Shown: positions 44,717 to 54,154, counted from the stretch's first letter. The stretch is DNA of 64,000 nucleotides from CAWCWN01 sp963799245 (GCA_963799245.1 CAWCWN010000003.1:2480001-2544000); one strand, 5' to 3'. Made by a program: numbers and translations. The notes: a model not told the origin generated them from the sequence alone.

Positions 44717-44923
44717 CTAGCGTGTGAGTCCCCAGCCAAGGTTCATTATGGATCTTAACCTTAACCGGCAGCGGGTTTCGAAGGGGGACTTAAACACGGC
44801 TGTGCAAGTGGTGCAGATTTGGGCGGGAACATCACGCATAACAACAGTTGTCTCACCTCTGGTGAGTGTGACCGTTGTGGTTCCTGGTTCGGTTTCTCCA
44901 TACTGGCAGATCACACACGTCAT
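44717..44923 (-). CDS. YgiT-type zinc-finger protein (antitoxin-like), short
   Basis: A 68-residue protein whose first half matches the YgiT/MqsA N-terminal zinc finger: CVICQYGETEPG ... VPAQICTTC, with two CxxC pairs. The family usually continues with a short helical tail; here the end (FKSPFETRCRLRLRSIMN) does not match, so it may be truncated or altered. The start ATG overlaps the TGA of the DUF4258 frame (ATGA), the usual toxin-antitoxin order of this pair. As antitoxin it would bind the DUF4258 toxin. Confidence 0.65.
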   Translation of the reverse strand: MTCVICQYGETEPGTTTVTLTRGETTVVMRDVPAQICTTCTAVFKSPFETRCRLRLRSIMNLGWGLTR

Positions 44924-45211
44924 GGGTGTTTGCTCCTGGTTTTCTTATCTGCTTCCCACTTGTTGAGGGTTGGCTCATATGCTGTGATCACGATCACTTG
45001 CTGCTTACTACTATTTTCTGTGGCTACCACATCTATCGAGCCGCCCATTACACCACCCAAGCAGCAATTTCGCCGGAAACGGAAACGCATGTGGATAATC
45101 TTCTATTACTTCACCATTGTGTAAGACATACTCTACGCACTCATCAGAAATAGAGCGCGTAAACATAGACTGACGCGCATGAATGCGATAAATAAGGTCC
45201 CGATACTGCAC
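44920..45211 (-). pseudogene. DUF4258 toxin-like gene, frameshifted
   Basis: The first frame gives IHARQSMFTRSISDECVEYV, then LHNGEVIEDYPHAFPFPAKLL and stops early. The frame two phases on continues IDVVATENSSKQQVIVITAY and EPTLNKWEADKKTRSKHP to the TGA overlapping the YgiT start. Together they match DUF4258, a RelE-fold toxin-like family. The break is near 45040-45055. A one-base change would restore a protein of about 96 residues. Confidence 0.7.
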
Positions 45212-45399
45212 CCGCGCTCTCCCTCTGGCCCTTTTCCTGTACTATACCATAGAACAATGAAGTATTATAGAGGTTAGTGTCTGGGGCGATGGTTATGTGG
45301 CTCAATCGCAGGAAGTAGCTTCTGGAGATATCTCACCTTATAAGTGGCACTGTAGTAGTACCCTTCTTACATAACCCATCTCTCTAGGAAAGGAAATCA

Positions 45400-46455
45400 A
45401 TGAAAAAGATAAAAAGAACTATGTTTCCTCTGCTTATCTTTGGATTGATCTTCTTTATAAGAAGCAGCGCGTCTTCTGGTCAACTTGATAATTATGTCGG
45501 GTCGCCACAATTGATGTCTATGCTTGAAAATGTATCGGGCGCTGACGGTGTCCAGTACAATCTGAGAGATAACCAAGGTATCCCGATGGATTCTCTCAAA
45601 GTTATAGACAACCCTGACGGCAGTGGCTATATCGGGATCTATCATCGAGGTTATTCTGGTAACCATCCCCAACCTCTGCAGGTACGACTTGCCACCTCCA
45701 AAAACCTTAGGGTGTGGAAATTTAGAACGAAAATTGAGAATTATGCATCGCAAGGAACCATAGAAATAACACCTGATAGAAAAGGTTTTCTCGTCGCCTT
45801 TGAGAAAGACCAACTCAGAGGTGACATAGCAGTAGGCAGTTTTATCAGGGTCAAGTATTACAGTAATTTCAACAGATTATTGAAAAATCAAGCGGACAGA
45901 GCGGTTGATTTAGACCGAAAACTTTCACATCACAACGAAGGAACTCCGAACTTCTATGGAATTGAACTCAAGCCGGACATCAGTCACAGCTGGATAGGAA
46001 TCGGGTTTCACTATCTGGATGGGGTAGATCACGAATCATACGGAAGTTTGATTAACTTTTCGAGATGGGATCCCCATACTGATGGTGATGTAGAGCTGAA
46101 TGCGAAGTTTCAAAACCTGGGTTCATCCTTCATGACTGGGAATTTGGGTGACCGGGATCAATTTTATTATCTTGGAAAGCCATACCTCATTATCGAAGCA
46201 CAGTCAATAGGTAATGACTTCGAGAGTTTTTCTCCCTATCTCTTTGATAGAGAGGAGAACAAACTTGCCATACTTTACCTGGACATCCCGCTTACCAGAG
46301 ATAAGTACGGATTGGGAAATCCCACGGTTACCAACATCGTGCTGCCAAATGGCAGTGTGGGAATCGTTTCCACTGAATTTGTATTCATGAACGAAGAAAG
46401 TAAATATCGTGGAGAATTGATATACTGGAAAGCATATCCCGATTTTCTGACATAA
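45400..46455 (+). CDS. Secreted hypothetical protein, beta-rich, AT-rich gene
   Basis: A 351-residue protein with a signal peptide (MKKIKRTMFPLLIFGLIFF). The mature part is beta-rich with repeated aromatic-Gly turns (YIGIYHRGYSGN, VWKFRTKIENYASQGTIEI, FYYLGKPYLIIEAQ), reminiscent of five-bladed propeller glycosidases, though I see no sure catalytic triad. The gene is clearly more AT-rich than its neighbours and uses different codons, which suggests recent transfer. It is flanked by the broken toxin-antitoxin pair and a DDE transposase. GGAAAGGA precedes the ATG. Confidence 0.65.
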   Translation: MKKIKRTMFPLLIFGLIFFIRSSASSGQLDNYVGSPQLMSMLENVSGADGVQYNLRDNQGIPMDSLKVIDNPDGSGYIGIYHRGYSGNHPQPLQVRLATSKNLRVWKFRTKIENYASQGTIEITPDRKGFLVAFEKDQLRGDIAVGSFIRVKYYSNFNRLLKNQADRAVDLDRKLSHHNEGTPNFYGIELKPDISHSWIGIGFHYLDGVDHESYGSLINFSRWDPHTDGDVELNAKFQNLGSSFMTGNLGDRDQFYYLGKPYLIIEAQSIGNDFESFSPYLFDREENKLAILYLDIPLTRDKYGLGNPTVTNIVLPNGSVGIVSTEFVFMNEESKYRGELIYWKAYPDFLT

Positions 46456-46791
46456 CGTGTACAAGCAAGGCCATGTCACACTGAGACAAATAAAATAAAC
46501 TTGAAAAATTGTTTTTGTTTTTATAATGAGGCGCTGAACGAGAGCGAGGAGCCAAATACAAGTGAGCGAAAATCACCGAATTAGCGGGAGAAAAAGCAGA
46601 GTCAGCTAACAAAATTTGGCAGATAGCTAACAACTGCTTGAGGCTGGTAAAGGAGCATTTTTGCTGGAAACTATTCCTCATAGAGTTTTGGAAGCATAGT
46701 AATCCTATCTCTGTGCAAGGAGGGCGTTTCCTAACCCTCAAAAAGCTCTTCAATGGATACCAAAACACGCTGGTACTTGGCAGAGTAAAGT

Positions 46792-46839
46792 ATGCTGACA
46801 TCTAGACGAGGCTAGCTCCCTCATCTAGAAGGTCAGCAT
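46792..46839. repeat. Large hairpin covering the transposase start
   Basis: ATGCTGACATCTAGACGAGG (46792-46811) pairs with 46819-46839 (CCTCATCTAGAAGGTCAGCAT), with one mismatch and one bulged base around a 7-base loop. The right arm covers the ATG at 46838. Hairpins of this kind in insertion sequences block translation from read-through transcripts. The preceding stretch 46456-46791 has no recognised gene. Confidence 0.65.
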
Positions 46840-47926
46840 GTTGATGTCTTTAGCTCTAGCAGATCAGACACCAGTCGCACCACCATCCTATCAGCGTGCA
46901 CAAGCTCGACTGGGTCCTGCCCTCCACATGAACGCTCTTACATTAGTCACGACGTTGCATCTGCTCATGTTGTGTCGTCTGGCCGTTTGTCTGGCCCATC
47001 GTCGTTGTCCTCCCCCATTGCCAGCCGGTCCTGGAGGAGCACCACGCACGTACAGCGAAGAGAGCTTGCTGCTGATGAGCTTATTGCGTACCTTGTGGCG
47101 CTTATCCTATCAGGATATGCACGACTGGCTCACGAGTTGGTCTGCTTTGGCCCTGGCCTGTGGGTTGCCATTGAACGAAGAGGGACAACCTCGCATTCCC
47201 AGCAGATCCCAGCAGTGCAAACGTCGCCACGCAGCCGGAGCCCCTCTGCACGAGTCGCTCTTCGTGCTCACCGTTCTGCAAGCTCTCCGACGACGACTCA
47301 TTGGGGCACGTGATCTCATCATTGATAGTGCTCCCATCTTGGCCTGGCGAGGTCGTGATCCTGACGCAGCCTTCGGACACGCTCCTGCCCACCATCCTCT
47401 TCCTCTGTTGCGAGGCTTCCGAGTGCACACCCTCATCTGTCGTGGTTCTGGCTTGCCTCTCTTCTTTCTTCTCTCTCCTGCCAACTCACACGATGCTCCT
47501 TTTGCACAGCGCTTGTTAGCAGGAGCCGTACGTCTTTACCAGATCCGTCCCCGTATCATCCGTTTGGATGCTGCCTATTGGGGTCTGCGCCTCATTGCCT
47601 GGATTCATGCCGTGCTGGGTGCCGTTGCTATTATTCCTTGGAATCCCAAACGCCAGAAGAATCGCTCCTGCTTACCGCCGACCTGGACCAAAGAAGAACT
47701 CGGCAAACGCAGCGCCATCGAACGCTTCTTTGGTCGCGTTTTTCTCTTCTTTCATCTCCAACGTCCACCTCTGTGTGGCTGGTCCGAGATGGCCTCACAG
47801 GTGGCCTTAACCTACGCCGCTTCCGTCATTGTTGGGCTGGCAGCTCAGCAAACTGGCCGCCCTGATCTCATCCGTTCGCCTAAGCGTGTTCTAGCTCATC
47901 TTTGGGAGGAGGATTCCCAGTTATGA
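46838..47926 (+). mobile_element. DDE transposase (IS4/IS5-like)
   Basis: A 362-residue transposase of the DDE_Tnp_1 type. The triad appears as IIDSAPILAW (first Asp), RLDAAYWGLR (second Asp) and KRSAIERFFGR (Glu). The coding frame is intact from ATG 46838 with no internal stop. The N-terminal part is Arg/Leu-rich and probably binds the ends. I could not fix the terminal inverted repeats; a 13-bp direct repeat (CTCTGTGCAAGGA) lies at 46709-46721 and 47933-47945. The hairpin over the start codon may limit its own synthesis. Confidence 0.8.
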
Positions 47927-48177
47927 AACGGCCTCTGTGCAAGGACAAAAGCGAACGGTTGAGGACTGGTACGTGCAAAGTGCCGTCTATCAAGGCAGAC
48001 GATTTGAGAGACCGAAGAAGAAAGCACAGAGGTAGTCTCTCGTGTGCACATTCCTCCAGAGAACAAATACCCCAATGTGTGATGCATATGTAATCGCCGG
48101 TATCGTTACTGTGACTATGTTGTGAAGGACATGCGATATCCTCTTCCAAAAGAGACAAGAAGGAGGAGAAAAAACCA

Positions 48178-48516
48178 ATGCTCACCAAGTCACTTTTAGA
48201 GCCACAGACAAGTCAAGCAAAATGTGTCGGGCACACCGTACAGCCAGATATTAGCATTTACAAAGCTCTACGCAGTCGCTTTATCCTTGACCAGGTCACC
48301 TATATCGTTGGGGATTGCTCAAGTGAGGTATTCAAGCGCTTTATTACTGCGTGCTGCCAAGCAGCGTTTCCGAGCAAGCACTGGAAGCCACTGCACCAGC
48401 AAGCACTTTTACGCATGCTGGACAAGGATTGCAGCGATGTGGCGCGCTGGTATGCCATTGAGACATTGTTGGCGCATCACGTGAGCGTGCCACTGGTAAA
48501 AGACGCGGTCGCATAA
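48178..48516 (+). CDS. Hypothetical protein (112 aa)
   Basis: A strong AAGGAGGAG precedes the ATG at 48178. The 112-residue protein is soluble, with several His and Cys (CVGHTVQPD, FITACCQAAF, ALLRMLDKDCSDVARW) and a helical second half. No family recognised. The 250 bases between it and the transposase contain no gene. Confidence 0.6.
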   Translation: MLTKSLLEPQTSQAKCVGHTVQPDISIYKALRSRFILDQVTYIVGDCSSEVFKRFITACCQAAFPSKHWKPLHQQALLRMLDKDCSDVARWYAIETLLAHHVSVPLVKDAVA

Positions 48517-48632
48517 CGTGTCTCGTCTTTATCTTTCCTCTCACTGTGTGGTTAGCCGCTTGGTGTCGGCCACGCTGAGACCAGGTGGTTTGACCTGCTC
48601 GGCTCAGCGGTCCCGGATCATACAGCTGCTCC

Positions 48633-48881
48633 TCACGCACCAGTCGCCTCACCTCGCTCCCTCGGTTGTATCATTGCATACAGAAAATCACGATGACAAT
48701 TAGATAGCCATTGCAACAACTGATAGGCTTCATGCGCATCGAGCGTCACCCGTGACTTTATATCAGTGAGCTTATTATGAAACCCGAAGATGACGACGGT
48801 TCCCGCCTCATCAATTACTGCCTCTGTCCCTGTCGCCTCGTCAAGTGCGACGTACGTATGCTCCATTTCCTTCTGCTCCAT
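48633..48881 (-). CDS. Hypothetical protein (82 aa)
   Basis: An 82-residue soluble protein with a beta-like first part (TYVALDEATGTEAVIDEAGT) and a helical second part (AHEAYQLLQWLSNCHRDFLYAMI). AAAGGGAA lies before the ATG at 48881. Codon usage is consistent with real coding. No family recognised. Confidence 0.55.
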   Translation of the reverse strand: MEQKEMEHTYVALDEATGTEAVIDEAGTVVIFGFHNKLTDIKSRVTLDAHEAYQLLQWLSNCHRDFLYAMIQPRERGEATGA

Positions 48882-49511
48882 TTCCCTTTCTCACTCAAAC
48901 AGATCGCTTCTTTGTGATGAATTATACCTTCTCCACTTTGGTTTCGCTCCCTCACGCCTGCCTGGATACTATGGGCAAAATCCTACATAAGGAGATGGTA
49001 CTGTCGGAGGATTACTCGACGGTACCTCTTCCTTATCTTATCACCTCATTCTCTCCCTGTGGAGCGACAATCCCTTGTGGTTGTCGCGGTGAACAGGTCC
49101 CCATCGTCAGCTTGAGCCACGAACTCACGCCAAACGTTTAAGCAGAAACCTCTCCGGACGGTGCCACACATGAGCCCATCAGCAACCAAAGACCTCCTGC
49201 CAGAGGCGTCTCATGCCGCTCTGCTCGTCTGTGTAGGAACTGCCTCCTGATGAGGCTCCTGATCCTAAACAGCGGGGAGGGGAGTGACCTTTCACTCGTT
49301 GGAAAAACTGGAAATGCATCCGGTTAAGATGTGGTAAAGACATAACATATTTCTTATGCGTTGGGTAATAGGATAATATGAGTTATATGTTCCCAGGTAT
49401 CGATGTATGCGTTTAGTTCTATGGAGCATTTTTACACAGAATTTACGTAAAAGGTGGTGCATTTTTACATAATACTGTAACAAAAAGTAGTGATGAGCAA
49501 GGGGGCAGAAT
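48882..49511. other. Long non-coding stretch with short repeats near its right end
   Basis: About 630 bases without a convincing gene. At its right end GCATTTTTACA occurs at 49426-49436 and 49459-49469, 33 bases apart, around a TTTACGTAAA palindrome (49442-49451). These look like tandem operator sites for the small gene at 49512. Nothing else was recognised. Confidence 0.4.
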
Positions 49512-49748
49512 ATGGATAGAAACCGGAGCGAGGTCGCAGCGCTGAGAGCACGGCTTGACAAAGAGTGCGAAGCGTACAATTTATTCTGCAACGGCTTTGC
49601 CGTGACGGCAAGCCATACTACCATTACCAAACGGATGAGGGCGTTTAGCATGCATGTGGGAGAGATACACACAGCGCTTGTTCCGCTTATTGGAGATGAA
49701 CAGGCGGCCATGATCATCGGAAATGTCTTCCAGGAGAAAGTGACATAA
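49512..49748 (+). CDS. Small helical hypothetical protein (78 aa)
   Basis: ATG at 49512 follows AGGGGGCAG. The 78 residues form two or three helices (SEVAALRARLDKECEAYNLF, VGEIHTALVPLIGDEQAAM). The length and amphipathic pattern could suit a DNA-binding or dimerisation protein, but no HTH is clear. The upstream repeat cluster at 49426-49469 suggests regulated expression. Confidence 0.5.
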   Translation: MDRNRSEVAALRARLDKECEAYNLFCNGFAVTASHTTITKRMRAFSMHVGEIHTALVPLIGDEQAAMIIGNVFQEKVT

Positions 49749-49965
49749 AAAACGCGAAGGATTATTTCCGCGGAGACCTGCGCGGGGTTCCCGTAGCAGC
49801 AGGACAATTTCCAACGTTTAGCTTGTGAAGCGGCTTGTAGTGTGGCCCCAGTCAGTTGTGCATGCTTCACTCTCAAAGTCCTTCAGCGCGCCACGTCGAG
49901 CAATGCTGCATGTGCCTCACTTTTTCCACTTCCAATTTCATTCCTACCCTCGGAGTGGAAACACA

Positions 49966-50679
49966 TTATGACGCGTGGAAAGCCGAAGGACACAGGTGTA
50001 CCAGCGTGCATTGCGCGCAGAGCGGCTTGCGAGCTCTGCAAATCGCGCGTCCGTGACAGACCAACATGTATGGGAGATGAAGCCAGTCCTCGCGGGGTAT
50101 GATGCGCATCAAGTCCTGTTCGACTTTTACCGGGTCTTCATTGGTCGTCCAGCCAAATCGCCGTGCCAGGCGACCCACGTGCGTATCGACGACGATTCCC
50201 TCGATAATGCCAAAAGCGTTGCTCAGTACCACGTTGGCGGTTTTGCGTCCCACACCGGGCAGCGTTACGAGATCCTCCATCGTGCGTGGCACTTCACCGC
50301 CGTAGTTGGTCATGAGGCGCTGGGCGGCGGCGCGTATGTTCTTCGCCTTGCTGTGGTAAAAGCCGGTTGATTGAATGTCCTTTTCCAGTTCTTCCTGGCT
50401 CACCGTCGCGTAATCCTCCACGCGGCGATATTTCTTAAACAGATTAGCTGTGACCAGATTCACGCGCTCGTCAGTACTTTGTGCCGAAAGCTGCGTAGCC
50501 ACCAGCAATTCAAGTGGGTTGGAGAAGTTGAGCGAAATCTTCGCATCAGGGTACAGGCGCCGCAGTTCTGCGAGAATGGCTCTTACCTGTTCAGGCGATC
50601 CGGGAGGTGGGCCTGCGTAAGCGGGTGGTGAGACCTCATGCATTGCTTTTTCTCTCGCCTTTTCCCGGTATTGTAACAC
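49966..50679 (-). CDS. nth: Endonuclease III (base-excision DNA glycosylase/lyase)
   Basis: A 237-residue HhH-GPD glycosylase that removes oxidised pyrimidines and cuts the abasic strand. The helix-hairpin-helix is LPGVGRKTANVVL with the catalytic Lys. The catalytic Asp is in VVDTHVGRLARRFG. The 4Fe-4S cluster ligands are CRARKPLCAQCTLVHLC at the C-terminus. The frame starts GTG 50679, sharing one base with the ligase stop (TAGTG). The ATG at 50643 is an alternative giving the usual N-terminus. It is co-transcribed with the ATP-dependent ligase, so repair is coupled to sealing. Confidence 0.95.
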   Translation of the reverse strand: MLQYREKAREKAMHEVSPPAYAGPPPGSPEQVRAILAELRRLYPDAKISLNFSNPLELLVATQLSAQSTDERVNLVTANLFKKYRRVEDYATVSQEELEKDIQSTGFYHSKAKNIRAAAQRLMTNYGGEVPRTMEDLVTLPGVGRKTANVVLSNAFGIIEGIVVDTHVGRLARRFGWTTNEDPVKVEQDLMRIIPREDWLHLPYMLVCHGRAICRARKPLCAQCTLVHLCPSAFHAS

Positions 50680-52463
50680 TACTTCTTTCGTTGACTTTGG
50701 TACATTTCGATCAACTCTTCCACGGTTGTTGCATCCTCGGGTTTTTTATCCTGCTCTCTAAATGCGACGAGCCTCGGAAATCGCAGCGCATATCCCGGCT
50801 CATCTCCTACTTTTCCAGCGGTATGGATTGGCGAACGCGTGATTTCATCTGCCAACACTTCGATGACCATTTTCGGCTCCAGCCACACGCTTGGTTCAAT
50901 CAGCGATGAGACGCGGGCCGGCTTGTGATCAACTACCAGTCCTTGTGTGCGCTCACTGATACTGCGCCATTCTTCATCAGTTAAACCCGTGCCAATTTTT
51001 GAAACGGTGACGAACAGATCCTGCTTCTCATCATACACCCCCACCAGAAGTGCGCCCGCCCCGAGTGTCGCGCGCTTGCCCCTGCCAAAAATGTATCCCA
51101 GCAGGACGCAGTCGATGGTGTCCTCCAATGCTCCAGCAGAGTGTCTCTTGAGTTTCACCCAATTGAAATTTCTCGCGCCTGCTGCGTAAGGGCTTTCCAG
51201 TTTTTTCACCACCACGCCTTCCAAACCCTTGCTAATGGCTTCTTCGAAGAGGAGCGAGAGCGTCTTGGCATCCCTTACCATCTGATGACTGGTGACTATG
51301 AGGATGTCGTCAGGTGTAATGGTTTCTTCAAGAATTTTCATGCGTTCAACCAGCGGTTTCTCAAGGAGCGACGCCCCGTTTTTGTACAGGATGTCAAACA
51401 CGAAGGCTTTCAGCGGCATCTGCTCTGCCATTGCTTCAATATGATATTTTCGCCGTCTCCTGGTTGTTTCCTGGAATGGCAGGAATTCTTCCGATGCTGG
51501 ATGATAGGCCAGGGCTTCTGCATCCAGAATGACGCTGTCCGCTGGTACTTGCTTGCGGGTTCCTTCAACTATTTCCGGAAACATCTGTGACATGTTTTCC
51601 AGGTTGCGCGAGAAGATGGACACCTGCTGCCCATCTTTATGGATCTGCGTGCGCAACCCATCGTATTTATATTGCACATCCACCATCCCCATCTTCTTGA
51701 TGATGGTTTCGGCGTCGGGTAAGCGTTCCGCGAGTTGCGGGCGGATCGGTTTCCCAAGCTGGACATCTAATCGTGCAACCGCGCAAAAAGCATCCTCCTC
51801 CCCGGGATGCTGCCATAACGTCCTGGCGATGAGCCCGAGATCTGAGGTTTTATTATAGGCCCCCTCCAACAGTTTACGGCGTTGTGTATTGTGAAATTTT
51901 GCCGTTGCCAGCGCGTCCAGCGTGGTCGAGTCGCCAATCCCCAGTCGCAGGTTCCCCACTGCAATTCTCACGACATATTTCGCAGACACACGGTCAACTT
52001 GTCTGAGCAAACCAGCGAGCAGCACAATTCGTTTTTCGACCGCCCCCTTCCCTGATGTCTGTGCAATGGTTTTCAAACCCTGAAACACATCGTCTACCCG
52101 TAAGATGTTCGATACTGTTCCTGCTTCTTTCCTGAGCTGCTCTGCAACCAGTCCCAGGTCACCAAGCGCAGCATACAGTGTGAAAACGTGCTCCGGAGTA
52201 GTGTGATAGGCGATAGCAATGGACCTGGCCACGGTTTTCTCTGCCATGCCGATCTCAAGAGCTTCAAAGAACGGGGCCACCCTTCCCTGAAGGAGGTAGC
52301 AGATTTTTTCTATTTCATCTGGACTGTTGATCGAACGAAACAGCTCCGCTAAAATCGCAATCAAAGCCAGCCGGGAGCTGGTTTTTTCCAGTTTTTCAAA
52401 GGAATGTGCAAGGATAGCAAATTCCAAAGGTTTTTCCTCTTTCTTACCGTCGAGTTGCTTCAC
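50679..52463 (-). CDS. ATP-dependent DNA ligase (archaeal/eukaryotic LigI type)
   Basis: A 594-residue ligase. An all-helical DNA-binding domain fills the first 220 residues (RVDRVSAKYVVRIAVGNLRLG). The adenylation motif KYDGLR with the AMP-carrying Lys is near residue 264. Motif III (VILDAEALAY), motif IV (EGVVVKKL), and motif V (WVKLKR) follow, and the OB domain ends in ALRFPRLVAFREQDK. This is the archaeal type, not the short bacterial LigD ligase domain. Bacteria normally also have a NAD-dependent LigA, so this ligase is likely dedicated to repair. It is first in the pair with nth. Confidence 0.95.
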   Translation of the reverse strand: MKQLDGKKEEKPLEFAILAHSFEKLEKTSSRLALIAILAELFRSINSPDEIEKICYLLQGRVAPFFEALEIGMAEKTVARSIAIAYHTTPEHVFTLYAALGDLGLVAEQLRKEAGTVSNILRVDDVFQGLKTIAQTSGKGAVEKRIVLLAGLLRQVDRVSAKYVVRIAVGNLRLGIGDSTTLDALATAKFHNTQRRKLLEGAYNKTSDLGLIARTLWQHPGEEDAFCAVARLDVQLGKPIRPQLAERLPDAETIIKKMGMVDVQYKYDGLRTQIHKDGQQVSIFSRNLENMSQMFPEIVEGTRKQVPADSVILDAEALAYHPASEEFLPFQETTRRRRKYHIEAMAEQMPLKAFVFDILYKNGASLLEKPLVERMKILEETITPDDILIVTSHQMVRDAKTLSLLFEEAISKGLEGVVVKKLESPYAAGARNFNWVKLKRHSAGALEDTIDCVLLGYIFGRGKRATLGAGALLVGVYDEKQDLFVTVSKIGTGLTDEEWRSISERTQGLVVDHKPARVSSLIEPSVWLEPKMVIEVLADEITRSPIHTAGKVGDEPGYALRFPRLVAFREQDKKPEDATTVEELIEMYQSQRKK

Positions 52464-52595
52464 AGGCTACATCTCTTGACATACTACCTAAAATATACCA
52501 TGAGAACCACTCGATCTTGCCTGGTAGAGACAAATTAAGACGGTGAGTACAGTGAAAACGGCAACAGCAAGAACACTAGTGAGAAGTCCATTCGT

Positions 52596-53492
52596 ATGAG
52601 CGCCTCATCTGAAACGTGGCAACTAGGAAGCCAGACTGTACAGGTTTCGCACCTTGAGAAACGCTACTGGCCACAGACGGGGTTCACCAAAGGCGATATG
52701 CTGCACTATTACCGGCAGATCACGCACGCGGCGCTCCCCTATTTCAAAGACCGTCCGGTGACACTGCGCGTGTTCCCCGAAGGTGTCTCTGGAGAATCGT
52801 ACTACCTGCGCGACTGCCCTGACTCTGCTCCCGACTGGCTCCGCAGGGTACCGTACCGTCCCAAGACGGGCGCGCACCTGGTTCCGTTGCCACTGATCGA
52901 CAATGCAGCGGGCCTGATCTGGTTCGCCAACAAGGGGGCCATTGAATTCCACCTCTGGAGTTCACATGTCCCAGACCTCACGCAGCCCGACCAGGCCATT
53001 TTTGATCTGGATCCCGGCGATACGGCGTCTTTCACTGATGTTCGGGAGGCAGCGCTGCGACTCCATGACAAGCTCAAGCAAGCAGGAGTCGCGGCATATG
53101 CGAAGACCAGCGGTGGGCGAGGACTTCATATCTACGTGCCGTTAGCAGCTGGGTATACCTTCGAGCGCGTACGCAGCTGGGTCAAAGCGGTGGGGCAGCA
53201 GCTCGCTTCTACCTATCCGCATCTGATCGTCATCGCTCAAGGTCCGACACACCGGGGAGGGCACGTCACGATTGACCCTGGACAGAACAGCCTCGGTCGC
53301 AACACAGCGGCCCCCTACACCCTGCGCGCCAGCACCGCTCATCCCACGGTAGCCACGCCGCTCACCTGGGAAGAACTGGATGCTGGTCACATTTACCCCG
53401 CGGATCTGACCCCTCAGGTGGTACTCGAGCGCGTCCAGCGCCTGGGCGATCTCTTCGCACCAGTACGAACTCAGGATCAGCACATCACATAG
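52596..53492 (+). CDS. LigD-type polymerase/primase domain protein (NHEJ)
   Basis: A 298-residue stand-alone polymerase of the archaeo-eukaryotic primase superfamily, like the POL domain of LigD. The active site has AIFDLDPGD (DxD) and KTSGGRGLHIYVPL with the catalytic His. VSHLEKRYWPQTGFTKGDML at the N-terminus is typical. In NHEJ it fills in and adds nucleotides at broken ends, preferring ribonucleotides. It is divergent from the ligase gene, 132 bases away, and upstream of the phosphoesterase. Full LigD would fuse it to ligase and phosphoesterase domains; here they are separate. Confidence 0.93.
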   Translation: MSASSETWQLGSQTVQVSHLEKRYWPQTGFTKGDMLHYYRQITHAALPYFKDRPVTLRVFPEGVSGESYYLRDCPDSAPDWLRRVPYRPKTGAHLVPLPLIDNAAGLIWFANKGAIEFHLWSSHVPDLTQPDQAIFDLDPGDTASFTDVREAALRLHDKLKQAGVAAYAKTSGGRGLHIYVPLAAGYTFERVRSWVKAVGQQLASTYPHLIVIAQGPTHRGGHVTIDPGQNSLGRNTAAPYTLRASTAHPTVATPLTWEELDAGHIYPADLTPQVVLERVQRLGDLFAPVRTQDQHIT

Positions 53493-53584
53493 CTGTTCAG
53501 CGTATCTCAGAGCATGGGAAAGAAGCACTTTCAGAGGAGAGGAGCATCGACCCATTCCCAATGAGCAGGAGCCAGGTGTAACAT

Positions 53585-54154
53585 ATGAACTCCGATGCAT
53601 TTAACACGAGGCGGAATGTTCCTGAAGGGCCAGAACCAGAGGGGGAGGTGAAGGGAACGCAAGACTCCCTCGTCTTTGTGGTGCAAAAGCACCAGGCTTC
53701 TCACCTTCATTACGATTTTCGGTTGGAACTCGATGGCGTCTTGAAAAGCTGGGCAGTGCCGAAAGGTCCATCGCTGAACCCAAAAGAGAAACGGCTGGCG
53801 ATCATGGTGGAAGACCATCCCCTCGAGTATCGAACCTTCGAAGGGGTGATCGCAGAGGGCGAGTATGGAGCAGGAGAAGTCATCGTTTGGGATCAGGGAA
53901 CATACAGCCCCCTTGTGGGGAAAACCAAAGAGGAAATGCAGCAGCAGGTAAGAGCGCAACTGAACCAGGGAGATCTGCGGTTTCTGCTGTTCGGAGAGAA
54001 ATTGCGCGGGGAATTCGCGCTCATCCGGCAGAGACGGCTGGGAGAGAAGGCCTGGTTACTGATCAAAAAACGAGATCACTATGCCTCCAATGCAGATCTC
54101 ACTCGGCAAGATAGGTCAGTCATCACTGGAAAACGGCTGGGCGAAGTCAGATAG
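53585..54154 (+). CDS. LigD-type 3'-phosphoesterase (NHEJ end-cleaning)
   Basis: A 189-residue stand-alone PE domain. The metal and catalytic residues lie in KHQASHLHYDFRLELDG (two His and an Asp) and later EDHPLEY and GEYGAGEVIVWDQGTY. It trims 3' phosphates and single ribonucleotides so that a ligase can seal. About 45 residues beyond the core hold basic residues (IRQRRLGEKAWLLIKKRD). It lies 92 bases downstream of the polymerase. Together with the ligase it reproduces the LigD toolkit as three proteins, as in some archaea. Confidence 0.93.
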   Translation: MNSDAFNTRRNVPEGPEPEGEVKGTQDSLVFVVQKHQASHLHYDFRLELDGVLKSWAVPKGPSLNPKEKRLAIMVEDHPLEYRTFEGVIAEGEYGAGEVIVWDQGTYSPLVGKTKEEMQQQVRAQLNQGDLRFLLFGEKLRGEFALIRQRRLGEKAWLLIKKRDHYASNADLTRQDRSVITGKRLGEVR

